From NCBI RefSeq assembly GCF_011761565.1, contig NZ_JAASRM010000001.1:2418139-2482138 (forward strand): 64,000 nucleotides of DNA, given 5' to 3'. The position numbers and the translations under genes were made by a program. A model generated the notes under the pieces. The model was not told where the DNA came from, searched no databases, and saw only the letters and a list, made by a program, of their open reading frames with translations. The stretch comes from Rhizomicrobium palustre (GTDB taxonomy: Bacteria > Pseudomonadota > Alphaproteobacteria > Micropepsales > Micropepsaceae). Positions 40,937 to 49,615 of this stretch are shown piece by piece; the stretch's first letter is position 1, and each line of letters starts with the position of its first letter.

Positions 40937-43231
40937 TTAGCGCGCGGCTTGGGCTGTGCGGGTCAGGGTGAATTGCCCCGATACACCTTCATGCTCGGCC
41001 GAAGGCGCGATCCAGACGAAGTAATTGCCGGGCTCGATGGTTGGCTGGAGCTTTTGGTCCAGGAAGGCGAGGTCGGCGGCCGCAATCGTGAAGCTGACCT
41101 TTTTGGATTCGCCCGGTTTCAGATCCACGCGCTTATAGGCTTTCAGCTTGCGCACCGGCTGTGTGACGCTGGCCGGATTCTTGCGCGTATAGAGCTGCAC
41201 CACTTCCGTTGCGGGGCGTGTGCCTGTGTTGGTGATCATGGCGGAGACTTCAATGCTGCCATTGGCCGTGATGCTCGGCGTGCTCTGTATGAAACCGGAA
41301 TAGGCGATGTGGCCATAGGTGAGGCCATAGCCAAAGGGGAAGCGGGCAGCGTTCGGCGTGTCGATGAAGTTGGTCCTGAATGGATCGTATTTCTCCGAGG
41401 TGGTCGGCCGCCCGCTGGATTTGTGGTCGTAGTGATAGGGCTCCTGGCCGGGGCTGCGCGGAAAGCTGACCGGCAACCGCGCCGAGGGGCTCGCTGCGCC
41501 AAATAGCACATCCGCGATAGCCGGGCCGGTTTCGGTGCCCAGGAACCAGGTCACCACGATGGCTTGCGCCTGCAGCACGGCACCTTCCAATGCCAAGCTG
41601 CGGCCGGTCTTGAGCAGCACTACAATGGGCTTGCCGGTTTTCGCCACGGCCTCCGCCAGCGCTTGCTGCGCGGGCGGCATGACGATCTGGCTGCGTGAAT
41701 GGGATTCACCGGTCATGTCCTGGCTCTCGCCGATGGCGAGCAGTACCACATCGGCGTTTTTCGCCGCGGCGACCGCAGCATCTATGCCGCCCGGAATGGG
41801 CACTTCGATGTCAGAGCCTTTCACCACCGAAAGCCGTGCAGGATCGGTGATGACGCGGCGCAGGCCGGTCGCCAAATCTACCGCTTCCGCATCGACGCCA
41901 AATACCGTCCAGGGGCCGACGAGATCATGCGGACCTTCCGCGAACGGACCGATCAGGGCGACGCGCTTTCCTTGCGGGGAAAGAGGGAGCAGGTCGCCAT
42001 CGTTCTTCAAGAGCACGATGGAGCGCTGCGCCGCCTCGCGCGCCAAAGCGCGATGGGCCGGAATGAAGACGCGGGTTTTGGCGCGTGCGGGATCAAGGCG
42101 GCGATAAGGATTTTCGAACAGGCCCAGCTCGGCTTTGACATGCAGGATGCGGCGCACCGCTTCATCCACGCGCGACATCGGCACTTCGCCGCTGGCAACC
42201 AGGCTCGGGAGATGGGTGATATAGAGTGCGCTCGACATGCTCATATCGACCCCGGCCAGGATGGCGAGCCTCGCAGCATCGCGGCCATCGGCGGCAAAGC
42301 CGTGATGGATCAGCTCGACATCGCTGCCCCAGTCGGACACGACGAAGCCGTCGAATTTCCACTCCTTATGCAGCACATCGGTAAGAAGCCAGGGATTGGC
42401 GCTGGCCGGTATGCCTGCGATCTCGTTGAAGGCAGCCATGGTGGAGAGCGCACCCGCATCAAAGGCGGATTTGAAGGGGGGCAGATAAACTTCGCGCAAG
42501 CTGCGTTCGGAAACATCGACGCTTGAATAATCGAGCCCTGCTTCGGCGCCACCATAGGCTGCAAAATGTTTGGGGCAGGCCAGAACCGCGTCATTGTCCT
42601 TCAGGCTCTTGCCCTGGAAGCCGCGCACGCGCGCCGCCGCCATGTCGCTGCTGAGCAGCACGTCTTCGCCTGCGCCTTCGACGCCGCGGCCCCAACGGGC
42701 ATCGCGCGCCACGTCCACCATCGGCGCATAGGTCCAGTCAAGACCGCTCGCGGCCGCTTCGATGGCAGCAACGCGTGAAGTTCGTTCAGCAAGACTGGGA
42801 TCAAAGCTCGCCGCTTCTGCCAGGGGCACCGGGAAGATGGTGCGATAGCCATGGATGACATCCGCCCCAAACATCATCGGAATGCGCAGGCGCGACTGCT
42901 TGGTGGCGACATCCTGGAACATCCGCATCGCTTCCAGCGAGGGGGTGTTCAGAAGACCGGTCAGCCGTCCAGCTCTTGCGTCGGCGAATTGTTTCTGGAA
43001 TGAGGCGTCGGGCTGGGCAGGATTGAATGTCGCCACACGGCCATCAACAGCGGCGGGCATTAAGGTGAGCTGGCCGGCTTTTTCTTCCAGCGTCATCTGC
43101 GCCAAGAGCGCGTCCAGAGTGGGCGATTTGCCAGTCGAGGCTGCGGCGAGCGCCCGGATGGGGCTTGAGCCCCAAGCGGCGGTGAGTGCCGCAGCGAGCA
43201 TGGCGCTGCGTCGCGTGATGGACTTTTCCAT
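40937..43231 (-). CDS. Exported GH3 beta-glucosidase (BglX-like)
   Basis: The 764-residue enzyme begins MEKSITRRSAMLAAALTAAWG, a signal with paired arginines (twin-arginine-like). The GH3 N-domain has MFGADVIHGYRTIFPVPLAEAASFD, DARWGRGVEGAGEDVLL, CPKHFAAYGGAEAGLDY and the nucleophile in GFVVSDWGSD. The C-domain and a fibronectin-III-like end follow. This is the periplasmic BglX layout and cleaves beta-linked gluco-oligosaccharides. GGGGGA lies 9 bases before ATG 43231. It is divergent from a LacI regulator gene across 298 bases, so that regulator may control it. Confidence 0.9.
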   Translation of the reverse strand: MEKSITRRSAMLAAALTAAWGSSPIRALAAASTGKSPTLDALLAQMTLEEKAGQLTLMPAAVDGRVATFNPAQPDASFQKQFADARAGRLTGLLNTPSLEAMRMFQDVATKQSRLRIPMMFGADVIHGYRTIFPVPLAEAASFDPSLAERTSRVAAIEAAASGLDWTYAPMVDVARDARWGRGVEGAGEDVLLSSDMAAARVRGFQGKSLKDNDAVLACPKHFAAYGGAEAGLDYSSVDVSERSLREVYLPPFKSAFDAGALSTMAAFNEIAGIPASANPWLLTDVLHKEWKFDGFVVSDWGSDVELIHHGFAADGRDAARLAILAGVDMSMSSALYITHLPSLVASGEVPMSRVDEAVRRILHVKAELGLFENPYRRLDPARAKTRVFIPAHRALAREAAQRSIVLLKNDGDLLPLSPQGKRVALIGPFAEGPHDLVGPWTVFGVDAEAVDLATGLRRVITDPARLSVVKGSDIEVPIPGGIDAAVAAAKNADVVLLAIGESQDMTGESHSRSQIVMPPAQQALAEAVAKTGKPIVVLLKTGRSLALEGAVLQAQAIVVTWFLGTETGPAIADVLFGAASPSARLPVSFPRSPGQEPYHYDHKSSGRPTTSEKYDPFRTNFIDTPNAARFPFGYGLTYGHIAYSGFIQSTPSITANGSIEVSAMITNTGTRPATEVVQLYTRKNPASVTQPVRKLKAYKRVDLKPGESKKVSFTIAAADLAFLDQKLQPTIEPGNYFVWIAPSAEHEGVSGQFTLTRTAQAAR

Positions 43232-43438
43232 GTGCTGTAATCCCCCTGAATCTTTGGGTTTTGGTAAATCAGGCTTACGGTCTTTGCTGTGCCGCTTATG
43301 TAGCTACAGCCACTCTAAGTTTTCCCTGCGCCAGCGCCAAGGATCGGCGAGACGTCAAAATAGCCCGCCCCCAGGGGCGTGACGAAAGGGGCGGCGTGTA
43401 CCCCTTACTAAAGCTGCAGGAATTTTGCCGAATGGGCA

Positions 43439-43452
43439 TGGTAGCGCTCGCA
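43439..43452. promoter_or_regulatory. Weak LacI-type half-symmetric site
   Basis: TGGTAGCGCTCGCA is centred on CG and is symmetric at 5 of 7 base pairs. It lies 78 bases before the LacI gene, in the 298-base region shared with the divergent GH3 gene. It may be a LacI-family operator; the rest of the gap shows nothing else I can support. Confidence 0.25.
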
Positions 43453-43529
43453 AACTGGGCCAACTTGCGATAGAGGTCAATGAAGCCCGGTACAGGGCGC
43501 GCCAGGGGGAACAGCTTTAGGGGAGCGGC

Positions 43530-44594
43530 ATGCGATCGCCCACTATTGTCGATATTGCGCGGGAGGCGGGCGTTGCCTTCAGCACTGTGGCGCGCGTTTT
43601 CAACGGCAGCGGTCCCGTCAAACAAGAGACCCGCGAGCGCATAGAAGAAGTGGTCGCCCGGCTTGGATATAAGCCAAATGTCTGGGCACGCTCGCTGCGC
43701 AGCGCACGCTCGCATTTGATTGCCATGCTGTTGATGCCAACCTCCGAGGCTGGAGCCGAAGACCCTTCGCTGTCTGGCGAAGAGAATCTTGCGATTTCGT
43801 CCTATTACAACAGGCTGCAAGTCAGCGCGATGACGGAGTGCCAAGGGGCTGGCTACCGCCTGTTCGTTGAGGCCTTTCCAAGCGGTACGCGCTCCATTTC
43901 CAAGCGTCTCGCGGCAATGGCTGCAAAGACCCAGCTCGATGGGGTGCTTCTGGTGCCCCCTCTGTCCGACCAGCTTGGCGTCATGAAGACTCTGCGCAAG
44001 CTCGAGATTCCGTTTGTGCGCGTCTCTCCTTACACTCACCTTGGCATGTCCTCTTATGTCTGGATTGATGACCAGCGCGCCTCTTACGAATTGACTTGCC
44101 ATCTTCTCAGCCTCGGGCATCGCGACATCGCTTATATAAAGGGCGCACCAGATCATCAGTCGAGTGAGGCACGCTTTCGCGGCTTTTGCGCCGCCATGGA
44201 AGAGGCCGGTATCCGCGTCCGCCCCGAATTCGTTGTTGAGTACACTTATTCTATGCGCTTCGGCTCGCAGGCTGCTGAACGTCTTCTTTCCGCCCGCAAG
44301 TGCCCGACGGCCATCATATGCTTTAACGACGATGTTGCTGCGGGCGCGATGACTGCGGCATATCGGCTTGGCCTGGCTCTTCCCAAAGATCTTTCCATTG
44401 CGGGATTCGACAACTCGCCCATCGCCTCTGCGTTATGGCCAGGACTGACCTCTGTCTATCAGCCGGTAGGCGATCTCGCGCGTACCGCAACGAAGCTCCT
44501 CATCCGCGAAATCGAAACTGGCGAATCCGCTCCATCTCAAAAGCTTGAACACAAGCTTGTGCTGCGCGGTTCAACGGCATCGTCTTCGAAATAG
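43530..44594 (+). CDS. LacI family transcriptional regulator (1)
   Basis: The 354-residue protein has the LacI helix-turn-helix and hinge at residues 4-60 (TIVDIAREAGVAFSTVARVFNGSG, RLGYKPNVWARSLRS). The periplasmic-binding-protein-like ligand domain ends in ICFNDDVAAGAMTAAYRLGLALPKDLSIAGFDNSPIA. It should repress sugar genes until an oligosaccharide or its product binds. It sits between the divergent GH3 gene and the TonB receptor at 44971. GATAACGTTATC and GCAACGTTGC upstream of that receptor are plausible targets. GGGGAG precedes ATG 43530. Confidence 0.9.
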   Translation: MRSPTIVDIAREAGVAFSTVARVFNGSGPVKQETRERIEEVVARLGYKPNVWARSLRSARSHLIAMLLMPTSEAGAEDPSLSGEENLAISSYYNRLQVSAMTECQGAGYRLFVEAFPSGTRSISKRLAAMAAKTQLDGVLLVPPLSDQLGVMKTLRKLEIPFVRVSPYTHLGMSSYVWIDDQRASYELTCHLLSLGHRDIAYIKGAPDHQSSEARFRGFCAAMEEAGIRVRPEFVVEYTYSMRFGSQAAERLLSARKCPTAIICFNDDVAAGAMTAAYRLGLALPKDLSIAGFDNSPIASALWPGLTSVYQPVGDLARTATKLLIREIETGESAPSQKLEHKLVLRGSTASSSK

Positions 44595-44970
44595 CAGCGA
44601 TTTCCTGCATCGCATTCAGCGCGAAGATCATCACACTGCGGTGATCAATGCATTGCGCTGTCTCAATTCAAGCTTGTGCTTGGCTTGTTTTCTCCTTGTG
44701 ATCACATCTGCGCGGCTGCAGCTCAATCTTTGATTGCTCACAAATTCGCGTTTTTAAACCGTGATAACGTTATCTTTCGATCACGCGTTCATTTCTCTCA
44801 GATTCCTGGCGGCGAAAAAGCCACTATGGTGGCGAATTCAGAGAACCTAAGGGAATTTACCACTGGAAAATAGCAACGTTGCCATTTATGAAAGCGCTGT
44901 CAAGTGGCGTCGTATCATTCGGCCTCGTTGCTGCACAACCACCCCGGCGTCACAGAAGGGGAGAGGAAAC
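44595..44970 (+). promoter_or_regulatory. Receptor upstream region with two CG-centred palindromes
   Basis: No gene is supported in these 376 bases. GATAACGTTATC (44763-44774) is a perfect 12-bp palindrome and GCAACGTTGC (44873-44882) a perfect 10-bp one. Both have the central CG typical of LacI-family operators. They lie 197 and 89 bases before the receptor ATG. The centres are 109 bases apart. Confidence 0.55.
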
Positions 44971-47900
44971 ATGAAAAGTAAAAACTTATTGCTCTGTGGT
45001 GCGTCGGCTTTCGCGATCGTTGCTGTCGCCACTCCAGCTCTTGCGCAAGACACCATGGAAACGGTCGTTGTGACCGGCATGCGCGCGAGCCTGCAATCGG
45101 CCCAAAGCATCAAACAAAATGCCGATAAAATCGTCGATTCCATCACTGCTGTTGATATTGGCGCGCTGCCGGATCGCAGCGTGGCTGAAGCGCTTCAGCG
45201 CATTCCAGGCATTCAGATTACACGCACCGATGCAGTCGCCGACCCCGTCCGCTGGGCTGGTTTTGGTAACGGCGTCTTTATTCGCGGTCTTTCCTGGGTT
45301 TCCGCGCTGACCAATGGCGAAGAGACCTTCGGCGCCGTAAACGGGCGCACCATCAGCTTCGCCGACGTTTCGGCCAATCTGATGCGCAGCGTTGACGTTT
45401 ATAAGAACCCGGACGCTTCGATGATCGAAGGCGGCATTGGCGGCGTGGTTGACCTCAACACCCGCAAGCCCTTCGACCAGGATGGCCGTATGATCGCCCT
45501 GTCCGGCGACTACACCTTCGGCTCCATCTCGGGCCGTTATGCGCCGTCGATCAACGCCCTCATCAGCGACCGCTGGCACACTGGCATCGGTGAAATTGGC
45601 CTTTTGCTTTCGGCCGACTATCAGGATCTTCGCGCCTCCAATAACACCGTCACGGCGGGCGTTTTTGACGGCACGGCGACGGTTGGCGGCAGCACCGTGC
45701 GTTACCCGCAGGACGAAGCGCTCGGTAATCGCCGTCTCGATTGGAAGCAGCCGCGCGTGGCGCTGGATGCCACGTTGCAGTGGCGCCCGACCGAAGCGCT
45801 GGATGTCACCTTCACCTATCTCTTTTCCAAAGCCGAACCGAGCAGCAACGAGCATCAGGTCGCCTGGACGATCCCGACGGATCAGACCAGCCTGAACGGT
45901 TTCAAATACGATGCCCAGGGCTCCTTCATCGGTGGCACGTTCAATAACGCCGCCACCAACGCCAGCGATGTCAACAATTTCGGCAGCCGCTTCAGTGCCC
46001 GCCATAACATCAGCGCCAATTATTCTCTGGCGGTGAAGTACAATCCGACCGACGCTCTTGAAGTGAATTTCGACGCCCAGTATGTCGATTCCCGCTCGAC
46101 CGTGTACGACATGAGCGTCTTCGAAAAGGTGAAGAACAACCAGTGGTGCTATTTCGCGGCCAACAATTGGAGCGACAACTGCTCCGCTGCGCCGACCAGC
46201 GCCCGCTACTACCCGAATGCGCCGGTCATCAACTACACTTCCGATCTTTCCACTAACACACCGCGCCTGTCTTATACGGGCGATGTGGCGCAGCTGGCGT
46301 CTCCCTCGAGCTATATCTGGGGCGCCGCCATGGACCATCTGGAGAATAACTACGCGCATGCGTGGTCGACTAAGGCTGACGCCAAGTACAGCTTCTCCAG
46401 CCGTCCGCTGGATTGGATCAAGGATGTCCGCTTCGGCTTCCGCGCCAATCTGAAGCAAGCCGTCACGCGCCAGTCCGGTTGGAATTGGGGCCCCTTGAGC
46501 TATCAGTCCTGGCAGAATGGCTGGGTCTTCGGCAAGGATGGCACGACCCCGTCCATGGTCGCCGCGATTGGCGATGTCTCCACGGTCGCCAGCAACGCAG
46601 CTTCCGTTTATCACTTTAAGAGCGTCTTTGGTCAGGCCCTGCCCAACGTCGTGCTGCCGGATGTCAACTTCCTCAAGCAAGGCGACCAGGCTGTCTGGGA
46701 CACGATCAAGAAAACCCAAGCAGGCAATGCCGCCATCGGCATCACCGGCATGTGGACGGCTCTCGCCGCGCAGGGCAACTGCACAGGTGTCGCCTACAAG
46801 TGCAATCAGATCTACAACAGCGCCACGCCTTCGGCTGACAGCAATTCGGGTGGTATCAATAACCAGACCGAAAACACCTATGCCGGCTATGCGCAGGTGG
46901 ACTTCCTGAACGAACGCTTCCTCGGCTTCGACGTGCCGGTGGATGGCAATATCGGCGTGCGCATCGTCAATACCCAGGGCGAAAGCGGTGCCGGTTATAT
47001 GATCCTGCCGGCGGTGGGTTCATGCGATCCCACCAAGACTTCCAACTGCGCCAACATCAACGAAGCCCGCGCTTTCGTCGGCAATAACGGCAATTCCCTG
47101 GTCGTGGCCACGCCGAGCGTGTCGCATAACTACACCGACGTGCTGCCGAGCTTTAACGTCCGCTTCGGCCTCAGCGATAAGCTGCAGTTGCGCGCCGCGT
47201 TCTCGCAAGGCATCGTCCGCCCGGACTTCGCCAACACGCAGAACAACACCTCGCTGCGCTATAACTTCCAGGATAGCGGCCTGTTCCAGACCGGCAATCA
47301 GGGTCTGATCGGCACGGGCGGCAATCCGAGCCTGAAGCCGCTCAAGGCAAATAACTACGATGTCAGCCTGGAATGGTTCTTCTCCAACACCGGCAGCATG
47401 TCCTTCGCGCTGTTCCACAAGGATCTGAGCAACTACTTCATGTCCTCGGTGGTGAAGGAGTCTTACACCCGCAACGGCATCAACGAGACTTTCTATCTCA
47501 CCCGTTATGCCAACGGCGACAAGGGTAAGCTCGAGGGCTTTGAGTTCGCCTATCAGCAGTTCTACGACAGCCTGCCGGGCGCGTGGAGCGGTCTGGGCCT
47601 GCAGGCTAACTATACCAAGCTCTATAACAGCGGTGGCCACAACGCGATCCGCAACATCTCCAACGGCAATACGATCAGCAACGCGGCTGACACCACCTTG
47701 CCGATGGAAGGGATGTCGGACGACAGCGCCAACGTGGCTCTGCTCTATGCCAAGTACGGCATCGATGCACGCCTCGCCTACAACTGGCGTTCGCGCTATC
47801 TGATGAGCGCCTCGGCGGCCAACCTCAACACGCCGGTCTGGCAGCGCGCCTATGGTCAGCTTGACTCTTCGGTGATGTACGATCTGACCGACAACTACAA

Positions 47901-48033
47901 AGTTGGTGTCCAGGCCAGCAATCTGCTCGGCCAGACCACGATCCTGCAAGTTGGAGGTGCATCCTATCACCCCAATTACCAGTGGGTTGAGGGCGAACGT
48001 AAGTTCTCCGTCATCCTGCGCGCCAAGTGGTAA
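44971..48033 (+). CDS. TonB-dependent receptor, carbohydrate-locus type (1)
   Basis: The 1020-residue outer-membrane receptor has a signal peptide ending ATPALA (residue 25). The TonB box METVVVTGMRASLQSA starts at residue 29, and a plug contains DIGALPDRSVAEALQRIPGIQI and IRGLSWV. The barrel ends with aromatic RAKW. This long TVVVTG-box class is typical of Caulobacter/sphingomonad oligosaccharide importers. A strong GGAGAGGAAAC site precedes ATG 44971. The flanking LacI gene, GH3 gene and the small carbohydrate-binding secreted protein downstream all point to a sugar substrate, whose identity is unknown. Confidence 0.92.
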   Translation: MKSKNLLLCGASAFAIVAVATPALAQDTMETVVVTGMRASLQSAQSIKQNADKIVDSITAVDIGALPDRSVAEALQRIPGIQITRTDAVADPVRWAGFGNGVFIRGLSWVSALTNGEETFGAVNGRTISFADVSANLMRSVDVYKNPDASMIEGGIGGVVDLNTRKPFDQDGRMIALSGDYTFGSISGRYAPSINALISDRWHTGIGEIGLLLSADYQDLRASNNTVTAGVFDGTATVGGSTVRYPQDEALGNRRLDWKQPRVALDATLQWRPTEALDVTFTYLFSKAEPSSNEHQVAWTIPTDQTSLNGFKYDAQGSFIGGTFNNAATNASDVNNFGSRFSARHNISANYSLAVKYNPTDALEVNFDAQYVDSRSTVYDMSVFEKVKNNQWCYFAANNWSDNCSAAPTSARYYPNAPVINYTSDLSTNTPRLSYTGDVAQLASPSSYIWGAAMDHLENNYAHAWSTKADAKYSFSSRPLDWIKDVRFGFRANLKQAVTRQSGWNWGPLSYQSWQNGWVFGKDGTTPSMVAAIGDVSTVASNAASVYHFKSVFGQALPNVVLPDVNFLKQGDQAVWDTIKKTQAGNAAIGITGMWTALAAQGNCTGVAYKCNQIYNSATPSADSNSGGINNQTENTYAGYAQVDFLNERFLGFDVPVDGNIGVRIVNTQGESGAGYMILPAVGSCDPTKTSNCANINEARAFVGNNGNSLVVATPSVSHNYTDVLPSFNVRFGLSDKLQLRAAFSQGIVRPDFANTQNNTSLRYNFQDSGLFQTGNQGLIGTGGNPSLKPLKANNYDVSLEWFFSNTGSMSFALFHKDLSNYFMSSVVKESYTRNGINETFYLTRYANGDKGKLEGFEFAYQQFYDSLPGAWSGLGLQANYTKLYNSGGHNAIRNISNGNTISNAADTTLPMEGMSDDSANVALLYAKYGIDARLAYNWRSRYLMSASAANLNTPVWQRAYGQLDSSVMYDLTDNYKVGVQASNLLGQTTILQVGGASYHPNYQWVEGERKFSVILRAKW

Positions 48034-48097
48034 GGCGCGGATTTAAAGGGATGTGAATCGCGGATGAGGATTTGGACGTCCCCTTCCGTGTCGCTTA

Positions 48098-48133
48098 GCC
48101 TCTCCGGGGTTTTCCCCGGGGAGGCATTTTTTT
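48098..48133 (+). terminator. Terminator after the TonB receptor gene
   Basis: GCCTCTCCGGGG pairs with CCCCGGGGAGGC (one G-U) around TTTT, followed by ATTTTTTT. It lies between the receptor and the small secreted protein gene, so the latter may depend on read-through or its own promoter. Confidence 0.85.
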
Positions 48134-48171
48134 GAACCTGAGGCAAATCAGAATAACAGGGAGAACGAGCA

Positions 48172-48762
48172 ATGATTTTGAATAGACATTTGGCCAAGTG
48201 TTTCCTCTTGGCATCGGCCTTTGTGTTTTGCGCCATTGCTGCAGGCCCGGCGCGTGCCGACGATATTATGTCGAAGGCGGTGAACGATCCTTCGGTGGGC
48301 TGGAGTGTTTATGGTGCGCTGGCGAAGTCGGAGCTGATCAAAGATCCGGCTATCACCGGCGGCGTGGCAGAACGCATTACGTTGAGCGGTAAGGGTGAGC
48401 ATCCTTGGGATGCAGGCGCTTCGAGCCCGCTGATCAAGCCGGTTGCGGCAGGCGATGTTCTGCTTCTGGCCTTCTGGGCGCGGGTGCAGACGCCTGCCAC
48501 GGGCACGGATAGCGCAGACATCACTGGTAAGCTGCAGGAAAACACGGCACCCTATAATGCGCTGGGCGCGGATACGCCGGTGCATATCGGGGCGAAATGG
48601 AAGCTCTATTATGTCTATGGCACGGCCGCGAAAGCTTATGCGCCCAACACCGTGACAGCTTCGCTGCAACTTGCGTCTGCGCAGCAGACCGTCGATTTCG
48701 GACCGCTTTTTGTGCTCAATTTCGGGCCGGGTTACGACGTATCCAAGCTTCCTAAGAACTGA
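48172..48762 (+). CDS. Small secreted protein with a CBM4/9-like fold
   Basis: The 196-residue protein has a signal peptide (FLLASAFVFCAIAAGPARA) and a single beta-rich domain. Segments such as GWSVYGALAKSELIKDPAI, GKGEHPWDAGASSPLIKPVAAGDVLLLAFWAR and VHIGAKWKLYYVYGTA, ending FGPLFVLNFG, resemble carbohydrate-binding CBM4/9 domains found at the front of xylanases. Here no catalytic domain is attached. It lies 138 bases after the receptor gene, with a terminator between them and its own GGGAGA site. A surface or periplasmic oligosaccharide-binding role fits the context; this is inference from fold and neighbourhood. Confidence 0.6.
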   Translation: MILNRHLAKCFLLASAFVFCAIAAGPARADDIMSKAVNDPSVGWSVYGALAKSELIKDPAITGGVAERITLSGKGEHPWDAGASSPLIKPVAAGDVLLLAFWARVQTPATGTDSADITGKLQENTAPYNALGADTPVHIGAKWKLYYVYGTAAKAYAPNTVTASLQLASAQQTVDFGPLFVLNFGPGYDVSKLPKN

Positions 48763-48786
48763 AGCTCGGCGCCCTAAAAAAGAAGA

Positions 48787-48820
48787 AACCGCCGTCCCGG
48801 GCTGGGGCGGCGGTTTTTTT
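48787..48820. terminator. Bidirectional terminator
   Basis: AAACCGCCGTCCC pairs with GGGGCGGCGGTTT around a short loop. A T-run follows on the + strand and TTTCTTCTTTTTT on the - strand. It serves the small secreted protein gene and the convergent pyrophosphatase gene. Confidence 0.85.
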
Positions 48821-48850
48821 GATAATACGTCTACGGACGATAAGGCCGGT

Positions 48851-49387
48851 TCAGCCCTTCTCGGCGGCGCAGCGCTCCAAGCCTTCCAGGATGTAACGAT
48901 GCGCCGCGGCGGCATCGCCCCAGCCCAGAATCTTCGACCATTTGCCAGGCTCGAGATCTTTATAATGCTCGAAGAAGTGTTCGACCTGCTTGCGGGTGAT
49001 CTCCGGCATGTCGGTATAGTTATGCACGTGCTCATAGCGCAGGGTTAGCTGCGGCGTGGGCACAGCGATGATCTTCTCATCGGTGCCGCCATCGTCTTCC
49101 ATCATCAAGACGCCCACGGGGCGCACATTGACGAGGGCGCCCGGAACCAGGGCGCGGGTGTTGCACACCAGAACGTCCACCGGATCGCCGTCTCCCGACA
49201 GCGTATGGGGGATGAAGCCGTAATTGCCGGGATACCGCATCGAGGTATAGAGGAACCGGTCCACTACCAAGACGCCGGCTTCCTTGTCGATTTCGTATTT
49301 GATCGGCTCTCCGCCGATGGGGACTTCGATCAGAACATTGACGTCGTGGGGCGGGTTCTTGCCCGGAGCAATCTTGTCGATCCGCAT
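48851..49387 (-). CDS. ppa: Inorganic pyrophosphatase (family I)
   Basis: The 178-residue cytoplasmic enzyme hydrolyses pyrophosphate and so pulls biosynthetic reactions forward. Signature pieces are [41 protein letters not shown], and the metal-binding DGDPVDVLV. The C-terminal [11 protein letters not shown] is also typical. The frame continues 17 codons further upstream, but ATG 49387 (MRIDKIAPG) matches where family members start. The downstream terminator is shared with the convergent gene. Confidence 0.93.
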   Translation of the reverse strand: MRIDKIAPGKNPPHDVNVLIEVPIGGEPIKYEIDKEAGVLVVDRFLYTSMRYPGNYGFIPHTLSGDGDPVDVLVCNTRALVPGALVNVRPVGVLMMEDDGGTDEKIIAVPTPQLTLRYEHVHNYTDMPEITRKQVEHFFEHYKDLEPGKWSKILGWGDAAAAHRYILEGLERCAAEKG

Positions 49388-49615
49388 GGTGTCTTTCGTC
49401 GCTAAAATGTCCGCCCGCGCCGCGTCCATGCAAAGCAATGCTTTGCCAAGGCCGGTGATGTCGAAGGGCTGGTCCGTACTAGAGCAAATTTCTGCCGAGC
49501 GGAATCTATGATTCTTCCAAAATCCGTCATTTCGCCATAAAGACGTCCGCTGCCGCCGCGGTAACCGGTTTCCTAAACTGTAAAGTGCTGATTCGGCGCT
49601 TTCGCAGGATGGGCT

